From: Candidatus Falkowbacteria bacterium HGW-Falkowbacteria-2
Lineage (GTDB): Bacteria > Patescibacteriota > Patescibacteriia > Patescibacteriales > UBA12465
Length of the DNA stretch: 13,881 nucleotides
NCBI GenBank assembly: GCA_002841655.1
Contig: PHAH01000013.1
Span: 1 to 13,881 of the forward strand
Reading direction: 5' to 3'
Position 1 is the stretch's first letter, and each line of letters opens with the position of its first letter. Below, piece by piece: positions 13,505 to 13,881 of the stretch. The notes under the pieces were generated by a model, which did no database searches, was not told the origin of the DNA, and saw only the letters and a list, made by a program, of their open reading frames with translations. A program made the translations under genes and the position numbers.

Positions 13505-13518
13505 TTCCACCTGTGGAA
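13505..13518 (+). repeat. Inverted repeat around the binding-protein start codon
   Basis: TTCCAC (13505-13510) and GTGGAA (13513-13518) are perfect inverted copies 2 nt apart; as RNA, five pairs with a 4-nt loop can form. The GTG start is in the right arm, so the stem could limit initiation. Short, so chance is possible. Confidence 0.4.
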
Positions 13519-13881
13519 TTAAAAACTCAAAAAATTAATAGACTTGTTAAAGGGAGCGCGAAGGCGATTTCCCGTATTATTGTATTTAATCCTTTTAAGA
13601 AGGGTTTATTGTCACGTGAGTCTCTGCGTACAAGGGCTGACAAAAATTTAGTGTATTCTCTTGCCCCGACTACCATTCCGCGTCGTGAACAATTGAAACA
13701 TTTAGCCAAGTTACTTGATCCACGCGAGAAGATGGTTTTAAAAATTTCGACTTTGTTATTACTAATTAGTATTTCTTTTTTAGGCTATCGTTTTTATAGT
13801 AATAATCTCCTCTTATTTCCAAAGGTGGGCGGTACTTATAGCGAAGGCGTCGTTGGTTACCCACAATCAATTAATCCGCTC
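13513..13881 (+). CDS. ABC transporter peptide-binding protein (SBP family 5), N-terminal part
   Basis: An open frame from GTG at 13513 to the window end (123 codons, cut). It has a basic cytoplasmic stretch of about 75 residues, one membrane anchor (about 76-95, KISTLLLLISISFLGYRFY), then VGGTYSEGVVGYPQSINPL, the start of the solute-binding domain of peptide/nickel-type binding proteins. GTG is the first start codon after the secG stop; the first ATG (13732) would leave only the anchor. The long charged region before the anchor is unusual for binding proteins in general, though I recall similar ones next to secG in Patescibacteria. It reads in the same frame as secG with 10 codons between. 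Substrate unknown; peptides are likely. The antisense frame at 13527-13709 is not credible. Confidence 0.8.
   Translation, partial: MELKTQKINRLVKGSAKAISRIIVFNPFKKGLLSRESLRTRADKNLVYSLAPTTIPRREQLKHLAKLLDPREKMVLKISTLLLLISISFLGYRFYSNNLLLFPKVGGTYSEGVVGYPQSINPL

Noticed and set aside
13527..13709. Minus-strand open frame of 60 codons
   Set aside because: It is antisense to the credible N-terminus of the ABC binding protein on the plus strand.
1..13881. CRISPR array, insertion sequence or long repeats
   Set aside because: No regularly spaced repeats, terminal inverted repeats with transposase, or long duplicated segments were seen.

Overview
This window reads as ordinary bacterial chromosome from a small-genome lineage, most likely a member of the Candidate Phyla Radiation (Patescibacteria). 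That placement is an inference. It rests on a free-standing TrbC/VirB2-like pilin gene, a one-cysteine (CPYG) DsbA-like exported protein, a secG gene followed by a peptide-binding protein with a long cytoplasmic N-terminus, AT-rich gene starts without Shine-Dalgarno (SD) sequences, and tRNAs without encoded CCA. Genes end in TAA or TAG, with one TGA, and no core gene needs TGA read as an amino acid. A standard code fits, which argues against the UGA-glycine lineages (Gracilibacteria/Absconditabacteria).

Layout. (1) 1-590: the C-terminal part of a glutamate dehydrogenase, ending at a symmetric terminator shared with the convergent block. (2) 606-3908, minus strand: a Wzx/MVF-type flippase, a RluD-type pseudouridine synthase 4 nt behind it, and a membrane-anchored thioredoxin-fold protein with its own consensus promoter. 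(3) 3980-7805, plus strand: a VirB2-like pilin subunit, then nusA behind a strong extended -10 promoter and a two-hairpin leader, then hppA (K+-independent H+-pumping pyrophosphatase), closed by a strong terminator. (4) 7923-8813: two unrecognised convergent genes, each with its own terminator. The minus-strand one has the only strong SD in the window. (5) 8881-11365, plus strand: tig, smpB (32-nt overlap with tig), ssrA (tmRNA), tRNA-Leu(UAA) and tRNA-Gly(GCC). (6) 11427-11876, minus strand: a T7-lysozyme-like amidase without a signal peptide. (7) 12035-13881, plus strand: promoter, infC-rpmI-rplT, secG, and the start of an ABC peptide-binding protein cut by the window end.

How the genes work together. 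Most of the window serves gene expression and protein quality control: transcription elongation (NusA), initiation (IF-3), ribosome assembly (L35, L20), rRNA modification (RluD-like), nascent-chain folding (trigger factor), ribosome rescue (SmpB plus tmRNA) and secretion (SecG). HppA couples pyrophosphate hydrolysis to the proton gradient. The envelope genes (flippase, pilin-like protein, DsbA-like protein, amidase, peptide-binding protein) fit a cell that lives by surface exchange.

I see no CRISPR array, insertion sequence, integrase or clearly new multi-gene system. The points most worth a second look are the nusA leader with possible alternative pairings, the tmRNA tag ending in VMA, hairpins before several translation genes, the near-absence of SD sites with one strong exception, and the two-gene accessory insert.
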